Positions 54,623 to 64,000 of a DNA stretch of 64,000 nt are shown here, in pieces. Origin of the DNA: Euglena gracilis (taxonomy: Eukaryota > Euglenida > Euglenophyceae > Euglenales); the NCBI GenBank assembly GCA_039621445.1, contig CP154954.1, forward strand, positions 22,084,954 through 22,148,953. The letters are read 5' to 3'. Made by a program: the position numbers and the translations under genes. Below the pieces are notes generated by a model. It searched no databases. It saw only the letters and a list, made by a program, of their open reading frames with translations, and had not been told where the DNA came from. Position 1 is the first letter of the stretch. Each line of letters opens with the position of its first letter.

Positions 54623-54624
54623 TA

Positions 54625-56250
54625 TTTGGGGTTGGCCATATTTAGAATAAGCTGATATCTGCCGTTTTTATACCGTTTAATGCAAATTCCTTCATATCAT
54701 TCAGAGTCATCAGAGGTTGATTCAGAGTCATCATATCATCAGAGGTTGATTATATTTGGGGGTTGCTTATATTTGGGGGTTGCTGCAAGAGGGGGTTGCT
54801 CACATGGGGGAGGGGGTTACAGGACACCAGGAGGTCACTGTGGGGCTTTCAAAAAAAGAATTGAAGAAATATAATGGTGAACTGTTTGTAATTCCTGCAA
54901 CCAGTGCCTTGCGGCGGACGTCTGCCCCTGGGCATTGCGCTGGAGCGGTCAACGATGCATTCAGAGCACGCTGTCTGGAAAGCCAAGGCAGGGGGTTCCT
55001 TGACAACCCATGGAGAATGAAACAGCAACTGGTTGGACGGAGGTGGATGGAGGTGTGGGGGGGTGGTTTAGTGCCACTGGACTTGGCAGCCTGGCTGGGA
55101 AGAAACAACCCCTGGCCGGCTGGAGCCCCTTGGGGGGGGGTCCTCTCCGGCCTGAGAAATCCTCTGGGCCTGGCTCAGTGCCGCGCAGGAGTTGACGGGG
55201 GTCAGCGTCAGCAGCCGGGGAGGGAGGGGCCACCGACCAGTGTGTCTCGGGGTTGCGCGTTGGGGGGGGGGGGGGCTGGAGCTGTGGCAGTGTGTCAGTA
55301 CGGATTGACAAGGATTCTCAGTCCGTGCGACCCTTCAGTGACAATGTGGTGGCCCCATTTTGGGTCAAGTGGGGAAGTTGTGGTCAATGGTCAATTTTGG
55401 GTCCAAATTGAGCCTTCTTCCCAAGCATGTATCGGGGCACCATCGCAAAAAAAGCAGGCAGATGGCAAAACACATCTGCAGATAAAAAACAACATGTGAG
55501 AAAACACAGAGCAAAGATGATGTGAAGTCGTTCCTCTTGCTACTGTCACTTGCAGGGCTTTTTTTGCAAGAAGTAATTGTGCACATCAAATTCAAATTCA
55601 GGGCATCTCCCCTCGGTCAGTGCATGACTCATTTAAACGGCCGCAGACACTGGTACAAGAATGACCTGAGACGGGCAGGTGGGGGGGGACCCCACCGACC
55701 TCAGGGCGATGAGGTCCATTCCATACACACACACACACACACACACATGCACACACCACGACACAGACAAAACATCCAGAAAGGGAGGGAAGGAAGAGGC
55801 ACACGGAGAGCATTGCAAATGATGGCAAACCACCGATACCCCAATATCCTCATTGAAACTCATCTGCTTTTGGAAGCAGCCCAATGCAAAAGAGTGAAGG
55901 GGCCCCAAGAGCTGGTGCCGCTGCTACAAAAATTTTTTGCTTGTAAGAATTTCACGAACATTGCCTACAAATTAATGTTGTGATTGTCGACTTTTACGTT
56001 GGTGGTATTTTTTCTGGGACAAAACAAACTGATTTTCAGAAACAATGAAAATTGAAAAAGAAATTCCCGTGGAAGCGAACAAAAGGTGAAAGCACTTCGA
56101 CCTTAAAAAAAAATCAGAACAAACCCAAGAAACAGCTGTTAAAACTGGGCATGTCGCTTCTGTGATCATCGACATGGATGTTGAAGGGAGACCCATGAGC
56201 ATGATCTACTGATTGCATCACCTGCATCAAAATTTGGACGGTGGAAATCG
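54625..56250. other. Intergenic DNA, no supported gene
   Basis: Short duplications (ttcagagtcatca, atatttgggggttgct) at 54690-54790, a G-run region (55130-55280) and a (CA)n tract at 55723-55746. Open frames on the plus strand lack family signatures. Confidence 0.5.
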
Positions 56251-56300
56251 AAACTCAGCTTTGGGCTGCTTGACCAAAATTTTGTCTGGCAGGCTTGGAA

Positions 56301-56800
56301 TCAATTGCCTCTCGTTTGGCGGCACAATTTGATGCACCGGCAACGTTGCAAAAACAAGAACACCCGCCTGCCGAAAAGTGGAACCCCAAAGGGCATGGCC
56401 ATATGGCTTCGGTGGCAAACGTGCGAGGGCCACCGGCCCAGCGCCACACGCCTTCGGGCCCGGGGCGGAGGGCCATCCCCGCGTACGTCACGTTGAGCCG
56501 CCGCAGCACCTCCGCCCGCAGGGGCTGCACGTACGTCCCGGCGCTGTACCGCAGCATCCAGACGTGGGTGGCCGGGTGCCCCCGGCAGACGGCGGCGCGC
56601 CATGCCGCCGCCTGGGCCCGCGACGGCGGCCCCGGCGCCCCACCCCTCGGCGGGCTCGTGGCCCCGCCCGTACTCGATGCGGTGGAACTGCTCGTAGTGC
56701 TCCGGAAGGGGCCGGCGCTCCCCGAGAACGCCGCGGCGCAATGCACCGCCGCCAGACATCGTCACACCGACCCTTGAGCGGGGCAGCCCCGCAGCAGGCA
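56301..56800 (-). CDS. Possible exon(s) in GC-rich DNA, frames unresolved
   Basis: On the minus strand two frames look protein-like: one early (RRPLPEHYEQFHRIEYGRGHEP) and another later (HPATHVWMLRYSAGTYVQPL, then an N-V-T-Y sequon and GMALRPGPEGVWRW). They could be consecutive exons or one exon with an indel. Position and strand would suit the C-terminal part of the GT8 gene upstream on this strand, but I see no definite link. Confidence 0.3.
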
Positions 56801-58736
56801 CACACCCCAGCAGGGCCAGACGCCTGTTGCGAGGAGGCCTGGTGGGTGTGGGTGGAAGCCCCCCTGGGAGGTGGGGACCATGCCATTGCTTAACGACCCC
56901 CTGGGGGGAGGGGGGACACTTTCCACTTTCAAAAAAACCAGTCACTTTTTAAAAGCTAGTCACCCACTGTTTACCCCACTCCGGGGGGGGCGGTCAGTCA
57001 CTTTGACCACTCGGCCAAAAATGCCTCAGAATCAATGGGTTTTGGCCAAAAACACCAAATTTTCCACGCCGAAAGCGAAGGCGCCAGGTAGCCACTTTCG
57101 GGCAATACTGGCCGACCCCCCCCCCCCCGGGGGTCTGGAGCCACAACCAAAAAAAACCATTCAGTCATCCTCCGGGGGTGGGTTCGAATGCAACTTGAGC
57201 AATGGTGTGGTCGGGACCCCCCCTCCCCCACCTATCATTGACTCCGCAAGCGAAAAACCATTCGGCACCACAAGTGTTGAAGAATCTTTAGCTGACAAAT
57301 TGGCAACACAGCAAAATGAGACGTGGTGGGGGGCACCCTCTTCCTCGACGCAACCCAAAGGATTTCCGGTTCCCTGTTCATGCCTCAGTCAGCGGTGTTG
57401 GTGTTGGTTCTGGGACTCACCATCGGCACAAAAAGATTTCTCTTAAACATAATCGATTTCTTTGGCCAGCGGTTTCAAAATGCATCCCCTCATTCTGCCA
57501 CAGCCCCCCAGGAGTGGGACCTTCCATGCCGCCTTGCAACGCAGTGCAAGAACCCACAGGATTCTTAAAAAATCTCCGTAATTGGCAGAATGTGCGTTGC
57601 AGATTGCAGAATGGCGAACAGGTGGTGGCTGGCCCATGCATTGAGGGGTGGTCTGTGGTTTGGCTGGCTGTGGGGAGGGAAACCATTGATCCCCCCCCAT
57701 AGACCCAAGAGGGGAGGGCACTTTATTCAAGCAAAAGCCCACCTGTCCACTTCTTCTTCTTCTTTTTGAAAAACCACCCTCCCTCCCTTCCTGGGGGAGG
57801 GTCCACCCACTCACCCAGCCCAAAACCACCCGAAACCAGCCAATCCTTGAAAATTCTCCAGGCAAACCCGGCGTAGTTGGGCGTACCTGTGGCACACCCC
57901 ACCCCTGGGGTGGGGGTTCTGCGGCCCAAACCCACCACTCTCTTGAAAAAAACCCCCATCCATCTTGGGACTTGGTTCGCACGAGGTGAATGCACCCACA
58001 CAGCACAGTGCACAGCACAGCGCAATGCAGCAGAACGAGATACTACCCGACACAATGTAACAAACAAACACATCAGCAGCAGCAGCAGCAGCGTGACGAC
58101 GGTCATTTTGTTCATTTTGTTGGCTGTCAGAAGGGCCGTCCCCGGCCCACCACAGCCGATATGCCGCACCGAACTCCAAGCCACCCACAGAGATTCTTTC
58201 TCCCCAGCATCCTGTCATCCTTCCTGACCTGGGGGAGGTGCCTCGCTGGAGGCAGCGTTCTTTTTCTCGAGGAGGAACTTCAGCGGAGGAAACGATGAGC
58301 CACCTGGTTTGCTGAAGCCAGCCCATCCCCCCTGGCAACCACAACAAAAAATCCCAGGCCTCCACCAGATGCAGATTTCCGCAGGTTCTCTGGCCTACTC
58401 TTGTCGAACCACGGCTTGACTCCTGAGGAAGGAAAGAAAATTGGGTCGCAAAAATTCAGAGTCCGAATGGTAGAGCGCATAGATAGAACAATGGCGAAGG
58501 GGAGGCGTCGTCTCATCTGGACCACAATTGAACACACTTGTTTGGGTGTTGTTTTGCAAATTGAAATTGAAAATCGCAAATTGCAAATCAAAAATCAAAG
58601 CACCCAGCCCTGGAAATGTGCGCCGGGTGTTCCATGCAGTCACACCCATTTTGCAGGCTGGCCCTGCTCTCACAGAACCCCAAATGCATGCCGCACTTGC
58701 TTCTGAAATTCATGTGCCGTCAGGGGACGCACACAC

Positions 58737-61700
58737 CGCGGAAGTGGAACAGCTTCACCTTGGTCAGCGGCTCAGATGCGGCCCGATGCATGCTGTAGTA
58801 ATTCGAGAGCCGCACGAAGCGTGGCCCGAAGAATGCCCGGGCCACCTCCCCGTCCCTCGCGTCCACGGCAGGGGCACGCCGGAGTCGTCACCAGCCCGTC
58901 GGTGGCTTTGGGACTTCCGGCAGGGGAAAATGCATCGTCAGTGTATGTTGGACGTAGAATATCACATATTCTTTTGATTGTGTAGATTTCAGAGGTTGTG
59001 TTGCATTCATGCTGTTTTATCCCGTCGCACTTCAGCAATTTTTGGAGGGCTGGCCCAGCCAATATACACTTTTTTTTTTGCAATTACAGGTCTGCCGGGT
59101 GTTTAAAAAAAACACTGGGACAGGCGAGGCGAGCTGGGACGTTTTTGACCTCGCCAACATGGTTTCCTCCTGGGCCACATGTTTTGAAGCAAAACAGGCA
59201 GGGAAAAAAACAAGGAAAAAAGATTCTGCAACTGAAATATACTGGTCGGGGCAAGCTCCTGGCCGACCCCGCGGTATCGGCCTGTCCGGACGCCCGCGTG
59301 GAAGTGGCGGACCAGCGCATCAAACACGTCACGGTGGGGCAGGATGGTCATCATGCCTGTCTGGAAATACTTCTTGTTTCCTGTGGAAAGATCAGAATGA
59401 GAACTTCTGTGATTAGAGGTGGGGTGGCCAGGGCTGTATGGGAAGGGAACCTGAAATTGGTGGACCAAGAGAACCGGGAAGGCTGGGGGGGGGTCGACGC
59501 CCACCACTATCCAAGGGCTTCGGAGAATCTCGTACAGCCCTGGGGGTGGCGGACCAAATGGTCCCCCAGTTGCTGCATGGCGGCGGCAAGACCAACAACA
59601 AAAGCACCCCTGCGTGATTCCGACCGCAAAGCCACAGCACCTTCGTGCCTTTTCAGCTTCCATTCAATGACTGAGAAACTGACCCCCCCCCAGCACGGCG
59701 CTGTGGGTCGGGGTTGCGCCAGCGTGGTCGTGATTTGGATGGCACACCGGAGCCCAGGGCACCGACGAACGTCTCATTGGGGAGGGGGAAGTTGAAGACG
59801 GAGTCCGGCTCGTCGAGGGCGAGCATGTCGGCGTCGAAGAAGGCGACCATGGCGTACTCCGTGAGGTTCCACAGGTACAGCTTGTCGAAGGTGTCCCGGG
59901 CAGGGCTTGCCGCCCAACCCAGAGATCCCCTGTCCACTCCAGACCTGTGTGTCCACCCCCCACCCCCCACCGTGTTGGTATGCCTGGTACAGAACGAGGG
60001 CCAGGGGCCTGCTCATAGCTTCACTTGGTGCTTCCGGGGGGGGGGGGGGCTAAGGATGGTCTTCCAACCGACCCAACCACCCCAAAGCCCGCCCCAATCG
60101 GTACCAAATCCAAAAATTTGCGCTCGGCCCAGCCTCCAACTGGTGCAGACTGACCCTGAGGGAGTGGGTCCAACAGCCCAAACCCACCCACCAATTGAAA
60201 ACCACTCGAATCCCCACCACAAATCCCTCTTCTTCTGCTTTGACTCCTGTAACGATGCCGCTCCCTTTGCACCATTCATCAGCTGCCCGCTTCTTCAGAG
60301 CAGAAGAACGGTTGACAGTCCTTCCGTACTTCAAATGGCCACACATCGCCCCCTCCGGCTTCTCATGGCCCAGACCTCACGACCTATGCAACTGCGACGG
60401 CGGCCCACGCATCCCCCCGACGGACGTGCACCTTGAGCCGCATATGCATCGACCCCCGCACGGACCCCCCAGGGATGGTCAGGGCTGGGCCCCCCCCCAC
60501 CCACCACCCTGGCTGTTTTGGCCTATTCCCGCACTGCCCTGGAGATGGGGGAGGGCCGACTGGAGTGGCGCTCTGCAGCGGTGGGGCCCTGGCACCGCCA
60601 GCGGCTCTCCGGCACGAGGGGGGCCAGGCTGGGGACGCTGCGCAGGTGGCGGTAGCCCACCGCCAGGCGTGATTTTTTTTTACCGCGCCTTAAAAAACTT
60701 TAAAATGGCTTAAACTGCACCTGAAAAGTTCTGGCCAAAATGCCTCAAAACGCCTTAAAAATCCGGACTGGTGGAATTTTCTCTGACCAAGCAAACATTG
60801 CAAATTAAAATCGCGGCAGAAACAGACCAACTGTGGGAAGAAAACCGATTTCTGGCATCGCTGGAACATTGTCTATCCAATAAAACCCAAGAAAATTTTT
60901 TTTGACTCATCTGAATTTGGACGACATGTAAAATCAGAAATGTTGGCTCGATGCCCGGATAGCCCTTGGACAGCCCTGGAACATAACGACTTAAAAAGTC
61001 TTTAAAAGCCTTTAAATACCTTAAAAGAGGCGTTAAAGCTTGAAATTTATTTTTATAAAATTTCCTTAAAAATAATGCCTGCCCGCCGCTCGCAGCCGCC
61101 GCTGGCTCTCCGGGTGGAGGGTAGGTGGGCAGAGCAGCACGAGCTCACACAGACCCTCCTGCAGGAGTCGAGGTGGATCATGATGGACCGCCCCCCTTCA
61201 GCGTTACCAAACCGATCTTTTTTTGCCCGTGCCGCCGTTTGGGCAATGCCACAAAACTACTGCTTCCTCCATTCTCCACTTTTCCTTAACAAGCTCTAGT
61301 TTTTGTTTTATATTACGCCTGTCGAATGCTTCAGATGGGAAAGCAGGTGGCCCAGGTGGGGGGACGTCATTTTGTTGAACTAGTGGACCGGATTTAGACA
61401 GCCAGGTAAGGCAAGGCAGGCAACTGGTCCCGGGACGCAAAGGCTCCGCTCAAAGAGGGACCTCCTTTTTGACATCGATTTCCTCCTCCTTTTTGAAATA
61501 ACCATCGTCTGAGCAGAAGGAGCAGAAGGAAAGAATAACAAATCAATTGTAGGTGCACAGCCAGTGTGCCCATCCCCTCCCCAACAATTGCTGCAGTCCC
61601 ACGCCCCTGTGGCATGCAGGAACTCCTGGCCGACGGGCAGATTCCTAACCGCCTTGTGTAGGGGGGCCAGGCAACAACAAAAAAAAAGGAAAATGGCCCC

Positions 61701-61965
61701 CCAAGGAGGGATAAAGACCGGACCACCAAGGATCTGACGGGGTGGGGACTCCACCACATCCAAATCCCAGACACCCTGCCGACGTTGAAGACTGGCGGGA
61801 CGTTTAAAACCGAGAAACTGCCTGGAAGAAGGGGCCCACCTGCAACAGGTAAGAGGTGTTGAGTAGCGACACAGCGAGGACGATCGCCCCGTCCACGTAC
61901 TTCTCGTTGCTGATGACCGAGACAAAGGCATACTTCCAGCAATCGCCCCACTTCGCCGCCAAGCT
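58737..61965 (-). CDS. GT8-family (glycogenin-like) glycosyltransferase, multi-exon
   Basis: Exons on the minus strand: about 61965-61840 (KYAFVSVISNEKYVDGAIVL), 61158-61079 (CELVLLCPPTLHPESQRRL), about 60688-60596 (SVPSLAPLVPESRW), 59905-59748 (FDKLYLWNLTEYAMVAFFDA and the DAD metal-binding motif at 59827-59835), 59380-59268 (KKYFQTGMMTILP) and 58855-58737 (DGEVARAFFGPRF ... VKLFHFRG). Order and motifs match GT8: start strand, D-X-D, F-N/Q-T/S-G, D-G/Q motif, H-F-G end. Phases fit for four of the five junctions; the fifth (59268 to 58855) is off by one base, so an exon or base is missing from my model. The second exon seems to use a GC donor. GT8 enzymes transfer sugar from nucleotide-sugar donors; the substrate is not predictable here. 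The N-terminus and the last exon are not found with certainty. Confidence 0.75.
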
Positions 61966-62633
61966 TGGTTGACCAAATTTCAGAACAAGACTGACGGTTA
62001 TCGGACTCGTCGAAGGGTCTCAAAAGGTCTACCAACGCTCACTCAATACCCTGTGCCCCCATCCCCAACGGGGGGGAGGTATCCCACCCGAGTGACCAGC
62101 CGACACCAAAGGGGGACGATGGGCCCGGGAGGCGCCACCCTTCACCGCCTCCAGAACGGCACTGCGGCGAGGGGGAGGGAGGCGCCGGCGGTGGCAGCGG
62201 CCCCCCAACTGGCCTGACCGAAGAGGGGAACCCCCACCCGACAGGGAGGGTTGGGGTGTGGGTGGGGGCTGCTGGGCGTGGGGGCGCGGAGGGGCCCCCG
62301 GCCTCCCTCGGCGGTCCGCCTGGGCGGGGGGCAGCCGCCGGCGGGGAGGGCTCCCCGCGCTGGGCCGAGGGCTGCCTGTGTCGTCAGGCGAGACCCCCCC
62401 TGACGACTTCACCTTTCGCTGGCTCCGGAACGGTTGGTTTTTTTGCTGATTTGGGTCCTACACACGAGTGGGTTTGCCGCATGGGGCACAGGCAGGGGGT
62501 GGTCGGAGGCTGGGGGAAGGGCGCACGAGGGGCGTCACCCGAGTGTGGGAGTAGCTGGGCAGCGGCGGGCCTCCGGCTCGGCAGCAGCGTCGGCGAGCAG
62601 GGACCCCCCCCCCTTGGCACGGCCGATCCCAGC
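61966..62633. other. GC-rich DNA 5' of the GT8 gene
   Basis: Open frames are long on both strands because of composition. The minus-strand frame 62029-62412 is Pro/Arg/Gly-rich and could include a 5' exon or promoter region of the GT8 gene, without firm evidence. Confidence 0.35.
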
Positions 62634-63032
62634 GTAAACCCCCTCCCTAATAAGTGCGCGGTGCCCTAATTGTGCGCAGTGCCCTAATAAGTGCGCACCC
62701 CAAGGGTCCGAAACTACCTCCCTAAAAAGTGCACACCTCCCAAAGAGAAACCGTTGTCACATTTCAGGTCGGAAAGCAAACACAATTCTCAGAACGGTCC
62801 TTCTCAGACCAGATATTTCCATCGTCCAAACCCAACTTTGACACATAACCACTTGAATCATAGCTTGACATCACAAGAAGGGGGAAAACTGAAAAAAGAG
62901 TGGTGGAAAGTCAAGCATTGTGAGCTTTGCCCTAATAAGTGCGCAGTGCCCTAAATAAGTGCGCACCCCTTGGGGTCCGAAACTACGTCCTTAAACTGTG
63001 TGCACCCGTGCACTTATTAGGGGGGGGTTTAC
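62634..63032. mobile_element. MITE-like unit with short inverted ends
   Basis: The left end gtaaacc followed by ccctccctaataagtgc and the reverse complement of 63008-63032 are near-identical. Internal direct repeats (62648-62725 and 62926-63000) share ccctaataagtgcgcagtg and ggtccgaaactac. No ORF with family features. The target duplication could not be defined because the palindrome extends to the edge. Confidence 0.55.
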
Positions 63033-63289
63033 CCTTTGAGGGTTGCGAGCCACAGCGGTGCAGTTTGGATTCTGATTGGTCTTTCCAGTGAAGTGGATGT
63101 AGCTTGGGAAGCACCTTACTGGCCATGGGAAGGTGGGAGAGCTGCGACTGGGGGGCAAACATAGGCTGCCAGCGTGCCAGACCAAAAGGAAAGGGAAGCG
63201 ATCGAGAGAGTTGCCAAAAACAGGGAGCTCCCTGACGGAGGCTGTTCCGGACGGCGTCTACCTGTGATGAAAACATGACAGCTGGAGTG

Positions 63290-63478
<189 letters not shown>

Positions 63479-63761
63479 GCGTAGGGTTAGGACCGGCCCA
63501 CCGGAGGGCTCGGCCGAGCGTGCGACGCGCATCCTCCTGGGCCCTGCCTGGCAGGCAGGAAGGGGGAAAGAAAGATTAAGGCCAGCTGATGGTCCCACAA
63601 GGGACTTAGCCCTGCCGGCATTTGGAGTGGCCCCAAAAGGGCCGGTGCTGGGATTTGTGGTGCGGGCAGTCAGCAGTGAGGCCCGCACGCGCAGGGTGGG
63701 GATGCGCGTAGCACGCGCAGCCGAGCCCTCCGGCGGGCCGGTCCTAACCCTAACCCTACGC
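63479..63761. repeat. Inverted repeat with telomere-like tips
   Basis: 63479-63514 (gcgtagggttaggaccggcc ...) pairs with 63720-63761 (... ggtcctaaccctaaccctac). The right arm has one extra ccctaa unit. The loop of about 200 bases holds further gcgcgta/acgcgc motifs. Confidence 0.7.
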
Positions 63762-64000
63762 CTCTCACCAACCCCAGCTTCACTGACCGCAGGGTGTACC
63801 CCGTGGCCAACCCGAACCCCCCCCCTGGGGGGGGGTTACTAAGCGAAATAGCAGCAAAGATATCGGCCCATATCGGGTTTATCGAAAATCTTAAATTTAT
63901 CGGGTCCCGAAAAAATATCGTGAAATATCGGCTTTATTGGGGGGGGGGAACATACTTCTTTGATGTTTTGGGGGCGATTTTGGGACTCTGCAAATCACAA
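63762..64000. other. Right end of window, nothing recognised
   Basis: A C9/G9 pair at 63819-63836 and short atatcgg repeats (63860-63935). No coding signal. Confidence 0.5.

Larger units (their letters stand above)
53520..54624. mobile_element. Tc1/mariner-derived inverted-repeat element
   Basis: The unit 53522-54622 starts CAGTAGGGAAACT and ends with its reverse complement, and is flanked by TA (53520-53521, 54623-54624), the Tc1/mariner target duplication. The terminal inverted repeats are about 370 bases long (53522-53893 and about 54250-54622). Each contains two copies of gggaaactaaatagtgggac near the tip, an IR/DR arrangement. Both arms also carry the 3' end of a transposase gene, so the element is a foldback-like derivative. 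The centre (53894-54190) is not shared. Confidence 0.85.

Noticed and set aside
54756-55499. 247-codon plus-strand open frame
   Set aside because: Gly/Trp-rich reading of G-run DNA without any conserved pattern.
55522-55983. Apparent secreted protein starting KSFLLLLSLAGLF
   Set aside because: There is no ATG at the start, and the frame runs through a CA microsatellite; the signal-peptide look is probably chance.

Overview
The window is nuclear DNA of a eukaryote, most probably a unicellular alga or other protist. The evidence is GT-AG introns of 44 and 50 bases in a RAMP4-like gene, LTR retrotransposons with chromodomain integrases, non-LTR reverse transcriptases, a Tc1/mariner remnant and many micro- and minisatellites with long G or C runs. 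No bacterial operon, rRNA, tRNA or CRISPR array was seen. The lineage cannot be fixed from sequence alone. Most of the window (1-50000) is nested mobile DNA; two probable host genes lie in the right third.

Region 1-20979 is a Ty3/Gypsy chromovirus-like element (element A) whose left end is cut by the window. It carries gag with two zinc knuckles, a DTG protease, and a pol split in two. Reverse transcriptase ends at 5157, and its continuation (RNase H, integrase, chromodomain) resumes at 12198. A 7-kb segment (5154-12197), repeated at 13985-20979, sits in the break. The repeated segment holds the integrase tail and chromodomain followed by a set of unfamiliar ORFs: a small membrane-protein ORF, then ORFs A, B, C and D. 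This 3' gene set is the most unusual part of element A. Both copies are degenerate, but they are broken at different places, so each one helps to read the other.

Region 20980-25465 is a patchwork of diverged repeats without a clear gene. Region 25466-38020 is a nearly complete second Ty3/Gypsy chromovirus (element B), with LTRs of about 830 bp, a 4-bp target duplication (CCAG), a perfect polypurine tract and a candidate primer-binding site. Between Gag and protease it encodes a 410-codon ORF that joins a cytosine-C5-methyltransferase-like domain to a Dam-like (NPPW) methyltransferase-like domain. This is the strongest candidate here for an undescribed system. Element B landed inside another ORF (25243 to 38129).

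Region 38130-50000 holds a small LTR-flanked element of the TRIM type (40438-42290, target duplication CCCT). Three nested, truncated non-LTR retrotransposon copies follow on the minus strand (about 43158-49990), with reverse transcriptase and a C-terminal zinc/restriction-like endonuclease-like region.

Region 50000-64000 carries a compact three-exon gene for a RAMP4/SERP1-type ER membrane protein (50070-50364, plus), a Tc1/mariner-derived inverted-repeat element (53522-54622), a multi-exon GT8 glycosyltransferase gene on the minus strand (about 61965 down to 58737, possibly further), a MITE-like unit (62634-63032), a long compound microsatellite and an inverted repeat containing telomere-like motifs. 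The remaining DNA is low-complexity or featureless to the eye.
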